Origin: Entomospira culicis
GTDB lineage: Bacteria; Spirochaetota; Spirochaetia; WRBN01
NCBI RefSeq assembly: GCF_028748145.1
Contig: NZ_CP118181.1
Coordinates: 689,433 to 753,432 of the forward strand
Length of the DNA stretch: 64,000 nucleotides
Reading direction: 5' to 3'
Part shown: positions 8,785 through 18,484 of the stretch, piece by piece
Layout of the letters: each line of letters begins with the position of its first letter
Position numbering within the stretch: position 1 is the stretch's first letter
The notes under the pieces: generated by a model
Seen by the model: the letters and a program-made list of their open reading frames with translations, nothing else
What the model was told of the DNA's origin: nothing
Database searches by the model: none
Position numbers and translations under genes: made by a program

Positions 8785-10590
8785 ATGGCAAAAGAGTACG
8801 ACGAAAGCAAAATCAAAACCCTCTCTGCATTAGAGCACATTCGCCTGCGCAGTGGTATGTATATCGGTAGACTAGGCGACGGTAGCCACTTTGACGACGG
8901 TATCTATATTCTCCTTAAAGAAGTGGTGGATAATACTATCGATGAATTTATCATGGGGCATGGTAAGAAGGTTGTCATCGATGTGGATGTCGAGCTTGGG
9001 CGTGTTTCGGTGCGTGATGAGGGGCGGGGAATTCCCTTGGGTAAAGTGATCGATTGTGTCTCTATTATTAATACCGGTGCCAAGTATAACGACGATGTCT
9101 TTCAATTCTCCGTGGGTCTCAACGGCGTGGGAACCAAGGCGGTGAATGCACTCTCTAGCCATTTCTTGGTGCGTAGCATTCGCGAGGGAATTTACCAAGA
9201 GGCGACCTTCTCGCAGGGCAAGCTTCTTTCAGAGGATAAGGGCAAAAGTCACGAAAAGAATGGCGTTTATGTTGAATTTACCCCTGATGTCGAAATTTTT
9301 GGCTCATATCGCTTTAACATGGAGTATCTTGCCCAGCGCATGCATAGTTATGCGTGTCTGAATCGCGGGCTTACATTGGTGCTCAATGGGGAAAAATTTA
9401 TCAGTAAGAATGGATTGCTTGACTATCTCGAAAAAGAGACTGAAGATGCCATTCGTTATCCGATGATTAGCCATCGTGCAACCCATTTAGAGTTTGCCTT
9501 CACCCATACCTCCGAGGGGTATGGCGAGACTTACTTTAGTTTTGTTAATGGTCAGTTTACCAGCGACGGTGGTACGCATTTAGTTGCCTTTAAAGAGGGA
9601 ATTTTGCGCGGAGTCAATGCCTTTTATAATGATAAATTTACGGCGCAAGATGTGCGAGAAGGTATCGCTGGTGCGGTAGCTGTTAAGGTCAAGGATCCTA
9701 TTTTTGAGAGTCAGACCAAAAATAAGCTGGGCAACAGTGATATTCGTAGCTGGATAGTTGCGGATGTCAGTCGTGCAGTGGAGGATTATCTCCATAAGAA
9801 TGCGACAACTGCCAAGATCCTTAAAGATAAGATTTTAGCAAATGAGCGTTTACGCAAAGAGCTTAATGAGGTGAAAAAAGAGGCGCGCGCTGCGGCTAAG
9901 CGTATCTCTATGAAGATTCCTAAGCTTATCGATTGTAAATTACATGTGGGCGACCTAGGCGGTGAGCGATCGTCTATCTTTTTAGTTGAGGGCGACTCTG
10001 CTGGCGGATCGTTTACTTCGGTACGCGATGTGCACACCCAAGCGATCTTTAAACTACGAGGCAAGCCTTGGAATAGTTACGGTGCGCCCCAAAGTGCAAT
10101 TTATCGCAATGAAGAGCTCTATAATATGATGATGGCCTTGGGTATTGAAAATAGCGCCGAAGAGCTACGCTATGGGCGTATCATCTTGGCAACGGACGCT
10201 GATTTTGATGGTTTTCATATCCGTAATTTACTGTTAACGTTTTTTCTTCACTACTTTGAGGAGTTGGTGGTAGCTGGCAAGATTTTTATTTTAGAGACGC
10301 CTCTCTTTCGCATTAAGAAAGGGAAAGAGGCGCACTATTGCTACAGTGAGAGTGAGCGAGATGCTTTGCTCAAAAAATTAGGTAAAGGTGTATTGGTTAC
10401 GCGCTTTAAGGGGCTGGGTGAGATTAGTCCTAACGAATTTGGGCAGTTTATTGGTGAACAAATTCGCCTTACCCCAGTGATGATTGATAGCTTAAAGCAA
10501 AACAAAGAGATTCTTACCTTTTATATGGGGCAAAATACCCCGCATCGGCGAGACTATATTATGCAACATTTGATTGATGATATTGTATAA
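8785..10590 (+). CDS. parE: DNA topoisomerase IV subunit B (type IIA topoisomerase, GyrB/ParE family)
   Basis: 601 aa. The GHKL ATPase part shows EVVDNTIDEF, DEGRGIPLG and VGLNGVGTKAVNALS. The TOPRIM part shows FLVEGDSAGGS, the metal-binding ATDADFDG and the tail GLGEISPNEFGQF. The EGDSAGGS-FTSVRDVHTQA sequence departs from the GyrB-typical QGRDR and favours ParE. The length is close to that of short ParE proteins and clearly less than enterobacterial GyrB. A parC/gyrA partner is not next to it; metK follows. The start is fixed by the promoter immediately upstream. Some uncertainty between ParE and GyrB remains. Confidence 0.85.
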   Translation: MAKEYDESKIKTLSALEHIRLRSGMYIGRLGDGSHFDDGIYILLKEVVDNTIDEFIMGHGKKVVIDVDVELGRVSVRDEGRGIPLGKVIDCVSIINTGAKYNDDVFQFSVGLNGVGTKAVNALSSHFLVRSIREGIYQEATFSQGKLLSEDKGKSHEKNGVYVEFTPDVEIFGSYRFNMEYLAQRMHSYACLNRGLTLVLNGEKFISKNGLLDYLEKETEDAIRYPMISHRATHLEFAFTHTSEGYGETYFSFVNGQFTSDGGTHLVAFKEGILRGVNAFYNDKFTAQDVREGIAGAVAVKVKDPIFESQTKNKLGNSDIRSWIVADVSRAVEDYLHKNATTAKILKDKILANERLRKELNEVKKEARAAAKRISMKIPKLIDCKLHVGDLGGERSSIFLVEGDSAGGSFTSVRDVHTQAIFKLRGKPWNSYGAPQSAIYRNEELYNMMMALGIENSAEELRYGRIILATDADFDGFHIRNLLLTFFLHYFEELVVAGKIFILETPLFRIKKGKEAHYCYSESERDALLKKLGKGVLVTRFKGLGEISPNEFGQFIGEQIRLTPVMIDSLKQNKEILTFYMGQNTPHRRDYIMQHLIDDIV

Positions 10591-10643
10591 AAGTTAATTT
10601 TCGTATAATATTTTAATATTTAGTACTAAGGGGAGATAGATAT

Positions 10644-11804
10644 ATGTCAATAAGAAAGAGTTATACGTTTACCAGCGAGAGTGTGGGTGAGGGGCATCCC
10701 GATAAAATTTGCGATCAGATTTCAGATGCTATCCTAGATGAGGCGCTTCGTGCTGATCCTGAGAGTCGGGTGGCTTGCGAGGTGTATGCTAGCACGGGCA
10801 TGGTGATTGTGGGTGGCGAAATTACTACCGATTGTTACATCGATGTGGTGCAGAGCGCGCGCGATGTCTTAAAAAATATCGGTTATGATCATAGTGAATA
10901 TGGCATTAATTATAAAGATTGTGCGGTTTTATCGGTGATTAAACCACAATCACCAGACATTGCTATGGGGGTAGACGCATCGGCACAGAAAGAGCAGGGG
11001 GCAGGCGATCAGGGCATTATGTTTGGCTATGCATGTTCGGATACGCCAAATTATATGCCCGCAACATTGGAGTATGCGCATGCGATTGTCCGTGAGGCAG
11101 CTCGGGTACGCAAGAGTGGCGTGGTCGATTTTCTGCGCCCTGATTGTAAGGCGCAGGTGAGCATGGTTTACGAGAACGGTATGCCTAAATATATCGATAC
11201 GGTGGTGCTTAGTCATCAACACGGCGAGCAGGTGGATAATGCCACACTACGTAAATTCCTACAAGAGGAGGTCATTGCTAAGGCGATTCCTTCTCACTTT
11301 TTAGACGAAAAGACGACCTATCATATCAACCCGACTGGACGATTTATCATGGGTGGTCCTCAAGCGGATGTTGGTTTAACGGGACGTAAAATTATTGTCG
11401 ATACTTACGGCGGAGCGGCTGCGCATGGTGGTGGTGCGTTTAGTGGGAAAGATCCTTCTAAGGTTGACCGATCGGCTGCCTATATGGCGCGTTATATTGC
11501 CAAGAATTTAGTGGCCGCTGGGGTTGCTCCAAAGATTCAAGTGGAGTTGGCGTATGCTATTGGCGTTGCCGAACCGGTGAGCATCTTTGTGGAGACTTAC
11601 GATAATAGCACGGTGGACGGTGCTAAGCTTGAGGCGATGGTGCGTGAAATTTTTGCGCTCAAACCTGCGGATATTGTACGTTCGCTCGATTTAAAACGCC
11701 CTGTTTTTCTTCCTACGGCAAGTTATGGGCACTTTGGGCGCGCTGAATTTAGTTGGGAGCAACTGGATAAAGTCGCTGACATCAAGAGCTATTTAGGCTG
11801 GTAA
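10644..11804 (+). CDS. metK: S-adenosylmethionine synthetase
   Basis: 386 aa, the normal MetK length. It makes S-adenosylmethionine from ATP and methionine in the cytoplasm. Diagnostic segments are FTSESVGEGHPDKICDQISD, the GAGDQGIMFGYA ATP-binding motif and GGGAFSGKDPSKVDRSAAY. A strong AAGGGGAG lies upstream of the ATG. A TATAAT at 10604-10609 could be a -10 box, but no good -35 goes with it. The 53-bp gap is too short for a SAM riboswitch. Confidence 0.97.
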   Translation: MSIRKSYTFTSESVGEGHPDKICDQISDAILDEALRADPESRVACEVYASTGMVIVGGEITTDCYIDVVQSARDVLKNIGYDHSEYGINYKDCAVLSVIKPQSPDIAMGVDASAQKEQGAGDQGIMFGYACSDTPNYMPATLEYAHAIVREAARVRKSGVVDFLRPDCKAQVSMVYENGMPKYIDTVVLSHQHGEQVDNATLRKFLQEEVIAKAIPSHFLDEKTTYHINPTGRFIMGGPQADVGLTGRKIIVDTYGGAAAHGGGAFSGKDPSKVDRSAAYMARYIAKNLVAAGVAPKIQVELAYAIGVAEPVSIFVETYDNSTVDGAKLEAMVREIFALKPADIVRSLDLKRPVFLPTASYGHFGRAEFSWEQLDKVADIKSYLGW

Positions 11805-11807
11805 CCC

Positions 11808-12485
11808 TTGAAGCAGAAGAGACGTATAGGTCGTATGGTGAGCGTGATGGTTTGGCTTGGGTTTTTTTATCTAGTTGGAATTTTTTCTTTGGCGTCGATC
11901 TATATTGTTACTGTATCACAGGTTAGACAGCACATTGCCCATGCCGATGTTATTTTGGTGTTGGGCTGTGCTGCGCCTAATGGGCAGGTTAGTGGGATGT
12001 TGCGCGAGCGTCTTAATGAGGCGCTATTGCTTTACTATCAAGGTTATGCGCCCTATATTCTGGTGAGTGGTGGAGTTGGGCCAGGCGAGGCGGTGAGTGA
12101 AGCGCGCGTGATGCAACGATATTTATTAGCGCACGGGGTGCCATTAGAGCATATCCTCATTGAGAATCGATCGCGACGTACTTGGGAAAATCTTTCGTTT
12201 AGTAAGCAAATTATTGATAGATACAACTTTAGAGATGTCATTATTGTTACCTCAAGTTTTCACCTAGCCCGTTCGATATCTACGGCAGAACAACTTGGTT
12301 ATGAGCAAGTCTACTTTTCTGGTGCGACATCTAGTGCTAAGGGTTGGCAATTCCTCTTCAATTATTTGCGCGAAATCCCAGGATTACTCTATTATTTGGT
12401 TGCACCTCGCTATTTAGAACAGAATACGCAAACACGTATGCTTGCCCGAGAAGTTCCTTATATCCCCCAACATATTTACCTTTAA
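11808..12485 (+). CDS. DUF218 / YdcF-SanA-like membrane-anchored protein
   Basis: 225 aa with one N-terminal membrane segment (about residues 11-32). The DUF218 signature is clear: DVILVLGCAAPNG, RLNEALLLYYQG, YILVSGG, EARVMQRYLLAHGVP and VTSSFHLARS. Members include SanA (envelope permeability) and ElyC. The TTG start is 3 nt after the metK stop and has no clear ribosome binding site, so translation may be coupled to metK. An internal ATG at 11835 is an alternative that would shorten the basic N-terminus. Confidence 0.8.
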   Translation: MKQKRRIGRMVSVMVWLGFFYLVGIFSLASIYIVTVSQVRQHIAHADVILVLGCAAPNGQVSGMLRERLNEALLLYYQGYAPYILVSGGVGPGEAVSEARVMQRYLLAHGVPLEHILIENRSRRTWENLSFSKQIIDRYNFRDVIIVTSSFHLARSISTAEQLGYEQVYFSGATSSAKGWQFLFNYLREIPGLLYYLVAPRYLEQNTQTRMLAREVPYIPQHIYL

Positions 12486-12506
12486 GGTATTAATTAGTTA
12501 AGTAAA

Positions 12507-13751
12507 TTAATGAAAATGTTCGAGAGCTTCGGCTACTAGATAAAAAGAGCCCGTAATCAAGAGCGCTTGCTCTTTTTTGAGGGGTAACGTCTCTAAGAGA
12601 GTTTTTAAATCGGGATGGTAAGAGCTGTTAGCTTGAGGATATTGTTGGCTTAACAATTCCATCTGTTGATGAATGCCCTTGGGCGCAACAAAATAAATTT
12701 TATCAAAATAGTAAAATGATTCTGATATAGAGATAAAATCTTTGTCGACAGCACAGCCAAAAATTAAGATCTTCTCTTGCGTAGGAAATTCTTGATAAAA
12801 TGTCTGCACTAAAGCGCAAAAACTGCTGGGGGTGTGGCTTGCGTCTAGCACGATATTTGCTTTTATTTTTTGGTAGCGTGCGGGCAGTTGATGGCTAAGA
12901 ATACTCTCTTGCCAAACTGGTATAATATCATGTTCAGGAAAGAGATAATCGACGACGGCAAGCGCCAAGAGTGCATTTTCTGCAAGCACCTTCATCGGGG
13001 TGGGGAATTGTACGATAAATGATCTCTCTTTGTAGATGATCTCTTGTTGAAAAGGAGAACGCGCGCGCTCCTTGATAGCGGCAAAGAGCGCGTTAAAGTG
13101 GAAGTAGGGTGCGCCTAGTTTTTGCGCGGATTCTTCTAAACATTGTGCTACTTGAGGAGCTTGTTTGGCGATAAAGAGCGGAGTCTTTGGCTTGATGATG
13201 CCAGCCTTTTCTTGAGTGATGGCTAAGAGCGTATCACCTAAAATGGCGGTGTGCTCGCGCTCGATTGGCGTGATAACGGTAATATCGCTTGCACAGAGAT
13301 TGGTCGCATCTAATCGGCCACCCAATCCGGTTTCTAGGATTAAAAAATCGATGGGTAGGCTATCGGCAAGAAAAAAGAGCATCGCCGTCATTGCATCGAA
13401 GAAGGGCAGGGTAATATGATATGCGTCTTCTTGGTGTTGTAACCAACGAAGCGCGCGATGCAATTGTTCGGTAGAAATACGCGTGAGATTGAGTAAAAAG
13501 CGCTCTTTTATATCGATAAGATGAGGCGAGGTGAAGAGTAGCGTCCGATAGCCGAGGCTATATAACGTCGCAGTGATTGCATGTGCCGTGCTCCCTTTCC
13601 CTTTACTTCCAGCAAGATGGATGGTTTTATAGCGTGGTTTTTGAATGTTTATATCCTGTAAAATGGTGAGAATATCTGAAAATCGCGCCTCTTCTTTACG
13701 AATATGGATAGGATTTCGGCGAGTTAGTAATTGCTCTAAATAGCTTTGCAT
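12507..13751 (-). CDS. folC: Folylpolyglutamate synthase / dihydrofolate synthase
   Basis: 414 aa. It adds glutamate to folates using ATP (Mur-ligase family). The P-loop is AGSKGKGSTAHA; LLFTSPHLIDIKERF and ETGLGGRLDATN are typical FolC motifs. The ATG has no Shine-Dalgarno sequence but lies 6 nt downstream of a -10 box, suggesting a leaderless mRNA. The gene converges with the DUF218 gene, with a 21-bp AT-rich gap and no clear terminator. Confidence 0.93.
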   Translation of the reverse strand: MQSYLEQLLTRRNPIHIRKEEARFSDILTILQDINIQKPRYKTIHLAGSKGKGSTAHAITATLYSLGYRTLLFTSPHLIDIKERFLLNLTRISTEQLHRALRWLQHQEDAYHITLPFFDAMTAMLFFLADSLPIDFLILETGLGGRLDATNLCASDITVITPIEREHTAILGDTLLAITQEKAGIIKPKTPLFIAKQAPQVAQCLEESAQKLGAPYFHFNALFAAIKERARSPFQQEIIYKERSFIVQFPTPMKVLAENALLALAVVDYLFPEHDIIPVWQESILSHQLPARYQKIKANIVLDASHTPSSFCALVQTFYQEFPTQEKILIFGCAVDKDFISISESFYYFDKIYFVAPKGIHQQMELLSQQYPQANSSYHPDLKTLLETLPLKKEQALLITGSFYLVAEALEHFH

Positions 13752-13757
13752 AGGCTC

Positions 13758-13787
13758 ATTTTAGCAGATATAGGGGAAAGATATCAA
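13758..13787 (-). promoter_or_regulatory. Promoter of folC, leaderless type
   Basis: Read on the minus strand: -35 TTGATA (13787-13782), 18-bp spacer, -10 TAAAAT (13763-13758), then 6 nt to the folC ATG. There is no ribosome binding site. Confidence 0.65.
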
Positions 13788-13809
13788 GCTCAGCATGTGC
13801 TCATTCCTT

Positions 13810-15717
13810 CTATTTTGTTGTGAGGAGGGAGCGCTCGACGACATCTAGGTGCGTGATGGCGTTAATGTGGAAGATGATTTTAGCTTTATGTCGATAGTCA
13901 TAGGCTTTGATTTGTTGCGTTGCTTTCTTGTCAAAGTGAAGGGGCATGAGGTAATGTTCGACAATTTCCCCGTTGTTGTTGATTTGTAAGAGCAGGTCGC
14001 GCTCCTCTTTAATGGCTAGCTCGACAAGGCGAACTTTCGCGTGGTAGTCGATGCCCGATGCCTGTTGACGAAATGTTGAGAGGCGCATAAGTTGTTCTGC
14101 ACTAATAATTAATTTTCGTTCGATATAAAGCTGTTGGATAGGATTATCTGCATGGTGTACGGGGATATTAATAGAATCTTTTTTATTTTTAGATTTAGAT
14201 ATAGGCTCTACTCTCTGGGGTAGGTCAGAGGTGTGGCTGATAAGCGATTTTAAGAGATGGGTTGGCAAGATGGATTGCTCCGCTGGTGCTGGTGTTTGGA
14301 TGATGTGAGGGTGCGTTTCGCCTTGAATGAGGGTGGGCTTGGGTAGTCCTAAGGTGTGGATGAAGTGGTAAAATTCTTTGCATGGCGCATCTTTTAAAAG
14401 GATAAATTCTTCCGATATCACCTTGTTGACGAAGCGTTGGAGGAAGAGTTGATTTTGGAGTAAGTGACTGAGGGATTTATGGAGTTGTAGCAGATATCCA
14501 TGATAAAGCTGTAGCGATGTACTCTCTTCGAGCCAAAAGTGGAGCGTCTGTTTGAAATTTTCTGGAGTTTGTGTCGCGTCCGCAAAGAAGTTAAAGAGTG
14601 CTTGAGGATCATGTTGTTGCTGATTCGCTTGAATAAAGCGATCTTTATCGAGGGCATAGGTGCTAAAAATATCGTAATGGATGAGGGTTGATGTGAGGAT
14701 CAATTGCCATTGTAGCGGTTGCTCAAAAGAGTAAAAAAAGGTAAGATTCCCTTCTATTCTAATCGGTGTGTAACTATTGTTTAGATTTAGAGATTGGTAG
14801 TAGTGAGGGTGGGTTTCCGATTTACGAATCAGGAAAAAGTGTTCTAGTGCTGGTATAAGGGCTTGCATCTCTTTTACTTTAAAATACTCCAGATGCATTG
14901 CATAAAGTCGAATGAAACTTTCGTGATGCAGTAAGTTTTTCTCTTGAAAGAGCAGTAAGAGGAGGCGTTGCAGGGCTAGGCGATCGAGTTCTGGGGCGTA
15001 GTCGTAGAGTAGATGTGCGTAAAAAAGAGCGGTTTGTTGGAGCAAATCAAGGTGAGAGATCGCGATAAGTTTGGGTAGGTTGAGGCTATGATCGGGATTT
15101 ATAAGGTTGGTTGTGTAACATAGTTGCAGGAGAAGATCAATGAGTGGGCGCTGGAGGCTCGAGGAAAAGTGTGCCTGTAATTCTTCGGTAATTTTTTCTT
15201 TATCTGGCTGATTGTAGATGGTGAGAATGGCGTGAATCAGGGCTGGGGTAAATTGCGGAGTAAGGTTCTCTTCTTGGTGTGGAAGGGTTGTAAATAGTGT
15301 TGATTGCTCAAGATCGGGCAAGATGATTGGCTTGAGTAGCGGATTGATGAGAGGATAGGTACAATATTCTGGGTCGATAATCCATAGCCGTTCGCGAAGA
15401 TTTTGTAGAGCAAAGGCAATTGTCTGTCGTTTTAAGGGATAGAGGAGTGCTTTGAGGAGATGTTGATTTTGCTGATACTCCAGAGGCAGTTGATGAAGTG
15501 TTTCTAGCGCTTGGAGCACAAAGCGATCTTGGTCATCGAGTAAGGCAACTAACTGACGTTGATGTTGCTCATCGAGGAGCCAAGCGATCAGTTTACGGGC
15601 AATTTCTTGATTAGGAAGGATTTTGTCCTCCGTATAGAGGTAGTGGCGCGCGAGATTACGCAATTGAATATCGGTGAGTTGTAGAAAATAGGCTTCGACT
15701 AATGCTCGTGATTGCAT
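13810..15717 (-). CDS. Helicase-associated protein (partner of the XPB helicase)
   Basis: 635 aa, mostly alpha-helical in its first 450 residues. The C-terminal 110 residues (from about PIQQLYIERKLIISAEQL) form a conserved-looking alpha/beta domain with DYRHKAKIIFHINAITHL. Size and position, directly downstream of an XPB-type helicase with an AGGAG before its ATG, match the helicase-associated proteins that sit next to bacterial XPB genes in actinobacteria and spirochaetes. That comparison is from general knowledge and context, not from an alignment. The role is probably in DNA repair or transcription-coupled remodelling. Confidence 0.65.
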   Translation of the reverse strand: MQSRALVEAYFLQLTDIQLRNLARHYLYTEDKILPNQEIARKLIAWLLDEQHQRQLVALLDDQDRFVLQALETLHQLPLEYQQNQHLLKALLYPLKRQTIAFALQNLRERLWIIDPEYCTYPLINPLLKPIILPDLEQSTLFTTLPHQEENLTPQFTPALIHAILTIYNQPDKEKITEELQAHFSSSLQRPLIDLLLQLCYTTNLINPDHSLNLPKLIAISHLDLLQQTALFYAHLLYDYAPELDRLALQRLLLLLFQEKNLLHHESFIRLYAMHLEYFKVKEMQALIPALEHFFLIRKSETHPHYYQSLNLNNSYTPIRIEGNLTFFYSFEQPLQWQLILTSTLIHYDIFSTYALDKDRFIQANQQQHDPQALFNFFADATQTPENFKQTLHFWLEESTSLQLYHGYLLQLHKSLSHLLQNQLFLQRFVNKVISEEFILLKDAPCKEFYHFIHTLGLPKPTLIQGETHPHIIQTPAPAEQSILPTHLLKSLISHTSDLPQRVEPISKSKNKKDSINIPVHHADNPIQQLYIERKLIISAEQLMRLSTFRQQASGIDYHAKVRLVELAIKEERDLLLQINNNGEIVEHYLMPLHFDKKATQQIKAYDYRHKAKIIFHINAITHLDVVERSLLTTK

Positions 15718-15725
15718 GGCATCTC

Positions 15726-17396
15726 CTAATCGTCAAAAAAATCTTCTTGACTAAGAATTTGATAGGTATAACCCTGTTCGGTTAAGAAGCGCATTCGGTT
15801 GATGGCGAATTCTTCCTCGAGGGTAAAGCGACTGACTAAGCTATAAAAGTAGCTCATCTCTTCTTTAGGGCGCAAAATACGCCCAAGGCGCTGTGCCTCT
15901 TCTTGGCGACTGCCAAAGCTGCCTGAAAGTTGGATAGCAATCGTGGCATCGGGGAGATCGATGGAGAAGTTGGCTACTTTGGATAAAATGAGGGTTTGAA
16001 TCGTCTTATTTCTAAATTGATTGTAAAGGTCATCGCGGAGATCTTGGGGAGTCTTTCCGGTGATAATGGGCAAGTTGAGTTCTTTTGCGATGGCTTGAAG
16101 CTGGCTGAGATATTGCCCAATAATGATGGTGGGTTTGCCTTGGTGCAGAGCAAGAATCGCTTTAACGAGAGTAATCTTACTCACGGCCTCGCTAGCAATA
16201 CGAATTTTAGATCGATTGGGGGCGATGGCGTACTCAAGATGCTCTTTTTCGTTGAGATCGCACTTGACCTCCACACATTGTGCTGTAGCAATCCACCCTT
16301 GATGCTCTAATTCTTTCCATGGCGCATCAAAGCGTTTTGGGCCAATCAAGGTAAAGACTTCGGCTTCGGCATTATCTTCGCGGACTAAGGTCGCAGTGAG
16401 TCCTAAACGTCTGACACTCTGGATCTCACTGGTAATACGGAAGACAGGCGCGGGTAAAAGGTGCGCTTCATCATAAATGATCAGTCCCCATTTACGCTCT
16501 TTAAAGAGGTTAAAGTGGAGAAATGGCTCGGTTTTTGCCTTGCGCCAGACGAGGATCTGATAGGTAGCGACGGTTACTGGGGCAATGACTTTGCTCTGTC
16601 CTGAATATTCGGAGACTTGATCTTCGGTGAGGGTGGTGCGGGTAACGATTTCACGGATCCACTGTCTGGCTGCGGCGATGTTGGCAGCGAGGATGAGGGT
16701 TTCACATTGAAGCGCCTGCATGGTACCAATTCCCACGAGCGTCTTACCGGCGCCACAGGGCAGAATCACCGTGCCAAAACCACGCCCAAGCTGTTTGTCG
16801 CCAAGAAAGGCGGTAACGGCCGATTGTTGGTAGGGGCGTAGTTGGGTGGAGGGCAAGAGATCGATAGCGAGCGGATCGCCTTGGGTGAGTGGGGCGAGAT
16901 CGGTTACGGGCCAGCCCAGCTTAATCAGTTCGTGCTTGAGTAATCCGCGATCGAGGGCGTTGAGGCGAAAGGTGTCGGTCTCTTCGGTGATGATGAGCTT
17001 GCGTAATTTGGGTTGGCTCTGCAACTCACGCATGAGGTGTGGCTTGTTTAGCACCTTCATGATGAGTTGCGTCTCATCGGTGGGGTGGCTCTCGAGCTTG
17101 AGGTGCCCATAGCGATCGTAGCGTTGCTCTACCTTTGCCATGAGGCTAGGCGGAATCGGGTAGCGCGAGTATTGCTTGAGTGTGGTCTCGATGTGGGCAA
17201 GGGTGATATCCATGGCACAGGCATTCCAGAGGGAGAGGTCGTTGATGCGGTACTGATGGAAATGTTCTGGACTCTTCTCTAGGTCAGCAAAGAGACTGAT
17301 GGCGCTACGCGCTTCTTCAAAGAGAGGCTCGTGGGTATCGAGGATAAGCGTGCCATCGCTTTGGACAATAAGGGGTTTAGATTCGTTATTTTTCAT
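15726..17396 (-). CDS. XPB/ERCC3-type DNA helicase
   Basis: 556 aa, superfamily 2. Residues about 1-180 are an XPB-type N-terminal region. The helicase motifs follow: Q-like LRPYQQSAV, motif I PCGAGKT, motif II YDEAHLL, motif III GLTATL, immediately followed by the XPB hallmark RED (VREDN), then motif VI AQRLGRILRP. XPB unwinds DNA at damage or promoter sites; in bacteria its role is little known. Eight base pairs separate it from the helicase-associated gene, so the two are probably one operon. The promoter leaves a leader of only about 6-7 nt. Confidence 0.92.
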   Translation of the reverse strand: MKNNESKPLIVQSDGTLILDTHEPLFEEARSAISLFADLEKSPEHFHQYRINDLSLWNACAMDITLAHIETTLKQYSRYPIPPSLMAKVEQRYDRYGHLKLESHPTDETQLIMKVLNKPHLMRELQSQPKLRKLIITEETDTFRLNALDRGLLKHELIKLGWPVTDLAPLTQGDPLAIDLLPSTQLRPYQQSAVTAFLGDKQLGRGFGTVILPCGAGKTLVGIGTMQALQCETLILAANIAAARQWIREIVTRTTLTEDQVSEYSGQSKVIAPVTVATYQILVWRKAKTEPFLHFNLFKERKWGLIIYDEAHLLPAPVFRITSEIQSVRRLGLTATLVREDNAEAEVFTLIGPKRFDAPWKELEHQGWIATAQCVEVKCDLNEKEHLEYAIAPNRSKIRIASEAVSKITLVKAILALHQGKPTIIIGQYLSQLQAIAKELNLPIITGKTPQDLRDDLYNQFRNKTIQTLILSKVANFSIDLPDATIAIQLSGSFGSRQEEAQRLGRILRPKEEMSYFYSLVSRFTLEEEFAINRMRFLTEQGYTYQILSQEDFFDD

Positions 17397-17409
17397 AGCT
17401 CAAGAAAGA

Positions 17410-17438
17410 ATTATATCCTAAAACGTAATCTTTGACAA
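17410..17438 (-). promoter_or_regulatory. Promoter of the XPB operon, overlapping a divergent promoter
   Basis: Minus strand: -35 TTGTCA (17438-17433), 17-bp spacer, -10 TATAAT (17415-17410). The -10 ends 13 nt before the ATG, so the leader would be about 6 nt with no Shine-Dalgarno sequence. The -35 box lies on the same bases as a plus-strand TTGACA (17432-17437), so the divergent promoters may compete. Confidence 0.7.
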
Positions 17439-17448
17439 GGGCGCTCTC

Positions 17449-17477
17449 TTGCATTATTTTTTGGAATTTATTAATAT
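17449..17477 (+). promoter_or_regulatory. Possible promoter of the metallophosphoesterase pseudogene
   Basis: TTGCAT (17449-17454), 17-bp spacer, TAATAT (17472-17477), then 6 nt to the ATG at 17484. An alternative is TTGACA (17432-17437), 17 bp, TATTTT (17455-17460), which would leave a short leader without a ribosome binding site. Confidence 0.45.
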
Positions 17478-17483
17478 GTAAAA

Positions 17484-18376
17484 ATGAGACAAGATGATAA
17501 AAAATTAGGAAAAATTACCCGTTGGCTGGTGCTGGGCGTGGTGCTTTTGATAGCATTTTTTTGGGTGGGCTGGAGCGAGGAGCTGGAGATTACGGAGTAT
17601 CGGATAGCCAGCGAAAAGTGGCAGGGATCGCAAGGTTTGACCATCGTGGTGGCTAGCGATTTGCACAGCACAATGCATGGGGAGAATCAATCACTATTAA
17701 TTACATTAAGCAACAAAATCCTGATCTCATCTTTTTAGTCGGTGATATTATCGATGATATCATTCCAGAAGCAGGCGCACATCTCTTTTTTCAGGGAATT
17801 AAAGAGATAGCTCCGGCATATTATGTTACGGGTAATCATGAGTATTGGAGTGGGGAAATCGATCGCTTGCGCGAGATGGTAACTTCTTATGGTGTTACAA
17901 TTTTATCGGACAACTACGAAATCATTCGCGTACATGGACAGGAGATTTTACTTGCGGGCGTAGAAGATCCTGCGAAGCGTCGCTATGAGATGCCCTTGTA
18001 CGATTATGTGGGGAGCATGGAGCGAGCGTTTAGCCCTTTGCGCGAGGATGATACACTTAAAATTCTGCTTGCGCATCGCCCCGAGTGGATTGAGACTTAT
18101 CTAGGCTATCCCTTTGATCTCGTGATATCGGGGCACGCCCATGGCGGGCAAGTGCGTATTCCTTTGCTTGCGTCCAACGGGTTGTATGCGCCTAATCAAG
18201 GTCTCTTCCCCAGCTATACCGGTGGTCGGTATGAGCATGGGGCTGTGGTGCACATTGTCAGCCGTGGACTTGCGGTGTACAAAGAGCGTCCACGCATCTA
18301 TAATCGCCCCGAATTAGTGGTTATAAAAATCAATAACAATATCATATCCTCATATTTATCAAAAATGAATAAATAA
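17484..18376 (+). pseudogene. Frameshifted YkuE-like metallophosphoesterase
   Basis: The first frame (17484-17738) encodes a membrane anchor (about residues 15-30) and the first phosphoesterase motif VASDLHS. The next frame, open from 17657 to 18376, encodes the rest: PDLIFLVGDIIDD, VTGNHEYW and ISGHAHGGQ. All metal-binding motifs of a calcineurin-like phosphoesterase are present, but they are split between two frames. The switch must fall between about 17667 and 17705. One lost base would explain it, for example a fifth G in the GGGG at 17679-17682. Restored, the protein would be about 297 aa, a normal YkuE-like length. It may be a true pseudogene, a phase-variable gene or a sequencing error. 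Confidence 0.8.
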
Positions 18377-18448
18377 GGGAATCGCCTAAGAAGTTCTTTT
18401 ACTTAGATTTATCGCGTAAAGCTAGTGTTTTTTTTCCTTTTTTTTTAC

Positions 18449-18478
18449 TAGACAGCAACGAAGTATTGATTGTATAAT
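18449..18478 (+). promoter_or_regulatory. Promoter of the ABC nucleoside operon, leaderless type
   Basis: -35 TAGACA (18449-18454), 18-bp spacer, -10 TATAAT (18473-18478), then 6 nt to the ATG at 18485. There is no Shine-Dalgarno sequence. This position argues against a TTG start at 18470, which would lie upstream of the -10 box. Confidence 0.75.
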
Positions 18479-18484
18479 GGTACT

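Noticed and set aside
10591-10643. SAM riboswitch before metK
   Set aside because: Only 53 bp separate parE and metK; there is no room for an aptamer, and no expected stems are seen.
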